A stretch of DNA of 64,000 nucleotides, from positions 1 through 64,000 of the forward strand of contig NZ_SRYM01000019.1 of NCBI RefSeq assembly GCF_004793765.1, in the 5' to 3' direction. A model generated the notes under the pieces. That model worked only from the letters and a program-made list of their open reading frames with translations. It did no database searches and was not told the DNA's origin. This document shows positions 62,499 to 64,000 of the stretch, piece after piece. Source of the stretch: Parabacteroides distasonis (GTDB lineage: Bacteria; Bacteroidota; Bacteroidia; Bacteroidales; Tannerellaceae). Within the stretch, counting starts at the first letter, position 1. The number at the start of each line of letters is the position of its first letter. The position numbers and the translations under genes were made by a program.

Positions 62499-64000
62499 AT
62501 GAAACGAATATATCTGATGAAACGAATCGTCTTATCCCTGCTGATCGTCTTAGGTGTGTTTACCGGAGCGACGGCGCAAAAAGCGAATATGGATGCCCGG
62601 AAACTCCAATTGGCTTTATTCGCTATCTCTAACCTATATGTCGACTCTACTAACGAGACGAAGTTGGTGGAGGATGCTATAGTCGGCATGTTGGATAAGC
62701 TGGACCCTCATTCCAATTATATGGACCCGGAGGAGACGAAGGAGATGACCGAGCCTTTACAAGGTAATTTCGATGGTATTGGTATACAGTTCAATATGTT
62801 GACGGATACGCTTTACGTGATTCAGGTAATTCCTGGAGGCCCCTCTGAGAAGGTGGGGCTGATGGCGGGCGACCGTATCATCCAAGTAGACGATACCTTG
62901 ATCGCCGGCGTGAAGATGAAGACTACCGATATCATGAAGAAGTTACGAGGACCGAAGGGTACCGAGGTGCGTGTGAAAGTAAAGCGGGGTAAGTCTCCGG
63001 ATTTGATGGATTTCAAGATCGTGCGTGGTAAGATACCCGTGTATAGTCTGGATGCCGCTTATATGGCGGATAAGAATACCGGTTATATTAAGCTGAACCG
63101 TTTCGCCGCTTCTTCCGCCGATGAGTTTAGGGAGGCGTTGGAGAAGCTCCGGAAACAGGGCATGAAGAACTTGATTCTGGATTTGCAGGGAAATGGCGGG
63201 GGATATTTGAATATCGCCATAGAGCTGGCAGATGAGTTCTTGGATAAAAACCAGTTGATCGTTTATACGAAAGGGAGTAAGCAACCTCGTGAGGAGGCGA
63301 ACTCTACCGCTCGTGGACAATTCCAAGAGGGGCGTTTGGTCGTGTTGGTGGATGAGTCGTCGGCTTCGGCCAGCGAGATCGTCTCCGGCGCTATTCAAGA
63401 TTGGGACCGTGGAGTGATCGTAGGTCGCCGTACCTTTGGTAAAGGTTTGGTACAGAAACCGATTCCTCTGCCGGATGGTTCCATGATTCGTCTGACGGTT
63501 TCTCGTTACTATACGCCTACCGGACGTTGTATCCAAAAGCCTTACGAGAACGGGAAGATCGAGGAGTACCATCATGATCTGATCGACCGTTATAACCGGG
63601 GAGAATTGATGAGTGCCGATAGTATTCATTTCCCGGATTCAATGAAGTATAATACGTTGGTTACCGAGCGTACCGTATACGGAGGTGGAGGTATTATGCC
63701 GGACGTGTTCATTCCGGTAGATACGGCCCGTTATACGGATTATCACCGGAAACTCGTAGCCTCCGGTTTGGTCAATCGGGTGTCTATGAATTATTTGGAT
63801 CGTAATCGGAACCGGATGATGGCTAAATATCCGAAGTTCCAGCAGTATAAGCAGGATTTCGTGGTCGAGGAGGATCTTATGGAGGAGCTTCTGAAGATGG
63901 CTGGGGATGAGAAGATCGAGTTTGAGGAAGAGCAATATAATCGTTCGAAGCCGTTGATCATGCTTCAGATCAAGGCGCTTATCGCACGGGATCTCTATGA
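62499..64000 (+). CDS. S41-family carboxyl-terminal peptidase (partial, runs off the window)
   Basis: The ORF is open from the ATG at 62499 to the window edge (500 codons) with no stop; it lies 5 bp after coaD. A signal peptide (LLIVLGVFTGATAQ) is followed by a PDZ domain (FDGIGIQFNM, GDRIIQVDD) and the S41 peptidase domain: DLQGNGGG, the catalytic Ser in DESSASASEIVSGAI, and Lys in GRRTFGKGLVQ. Such periplasmic proteases trim or remove envelope proteins. An ATG at 62517 is an alternative start. Confidence 0.92.
   Translation, partial: MKRIYLMKRIVLSLLIVLGVFTGATAQKANMDARKLQLALFAISNLYVDSTNETKLVEDAIVGMLDKLDPHSNYMDPEETKEMTEPLQGNFDGIGIQFNMLTDTLYVIQVIPGGPSEKVGLMAGDRIIQVDDTLIAGVKMKTTDIMKKLRGPKGTEVRVKVKRGKSPDLMDFKIVRGKIPVYSLDAAYMADKNTGYIKLNRFAASSADEFREALEKLRKQGMKNLILDLQGNGGGYLNIAIELADEFLDKNQLIVYTKGSKQPREEANSTARGQFQEGRLVVLVDESSASASEIVSGAIQDWDRGVIVGRRTFGKGLVQKPIPLPDGSMIRLTVSRYYTPTGRCIQKPYENGKIEEYHHDLIDRYNRGELMSADSIHFPDSMKYNTLVTERTVYGGGGIMPDVFIPVDTARYTDYHRKLVASGLVNRVSMNYLDRNRNRMMAKYPKFQQYKQDFVVEEDLMEELLKMAGDEKIEFEEEQYNRSKPLIMLQIKALIARDLY

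Overview
The window looks like a chromosomal segment of a Bacteroidales bacterium, most likely Parabacteroides or a close relative. The evidence is the many promoters of the Bacteroidetes type (TTG, 19-20 bp, TAnnTTTG), the absence of strong Shine-Dalgarno sites, and the family content: a C11 clostripain-like lipoprotein, DUF4954, DUF3836, lamin-tail proteins, DcaP-like porins and a fumarate reductase ordered C-A-B. The genus is an inference; no rRNA is present.

Layout. 1-1123: a tRNA-Leu(UAG), a very long hairpin, a decayed TPR gene and one copy of a dispersed promoter-leader element. 1124-6650: a Tat-exported oxidoreductase, glyS with an FKBP lipoprotein, a frameshifted beta/gamma-crystallin-like lipoprotein, then about 1 kb without genes that carries two more copies of the promoter-leader element, a probable small RNA and a 21-bp repeat array. 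6650-10217: the fumarate reductase/succinate dehydrogenase operon. 10494-16317: a probable regulatory and envelope cluster (TonB-domain lipoprotein, BlaI-type repressor, M56 peptidase with two TonB domains, TPR protein, beta-propeller lipoprotein) with the same operator in front of its first two transcription units. 16573-34113: envelope and metabolic genes (patatin/barrel protein, tandem porins, orphan TrpB-like enzyme, asd, lamin-tail protein, C11 peptidase, AraC regulator, GH10-like lipoprotein). 34320-49399: housekeeping genes (uvrA, hflX, xerD, aroQ, pyk, rbfA, an ABC permease, a mannose-1-phosphate guanylyltransferase) plus a surface protein with a T9SS-like tail.

49603-55660: a tRNA-Leu(CAA) followed by a 5.9-kb mobilizable element (excisionase-like HTH, RepA-like ATPase, primase, MobC, relaxase, membrane protein) with candidate oriT and oriV but no integrase gene. 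55667-64000: rnr, an SMP-30-like lipoprotein, a GNAT protein, parE, coaD and the start of an S41 peptidase that runs off the window.

The points most worth following are the shared BlaI-type operator and the unusual M56-TonB-TonB sensor, the three-copy promoter-leader element with its probable small RNA, the palindromic 21-22 bp arrays in three intergenic regions, and the integrase-less mobilizable element. I found no CRISPR array, no rRNA and no intact insertion sequence.
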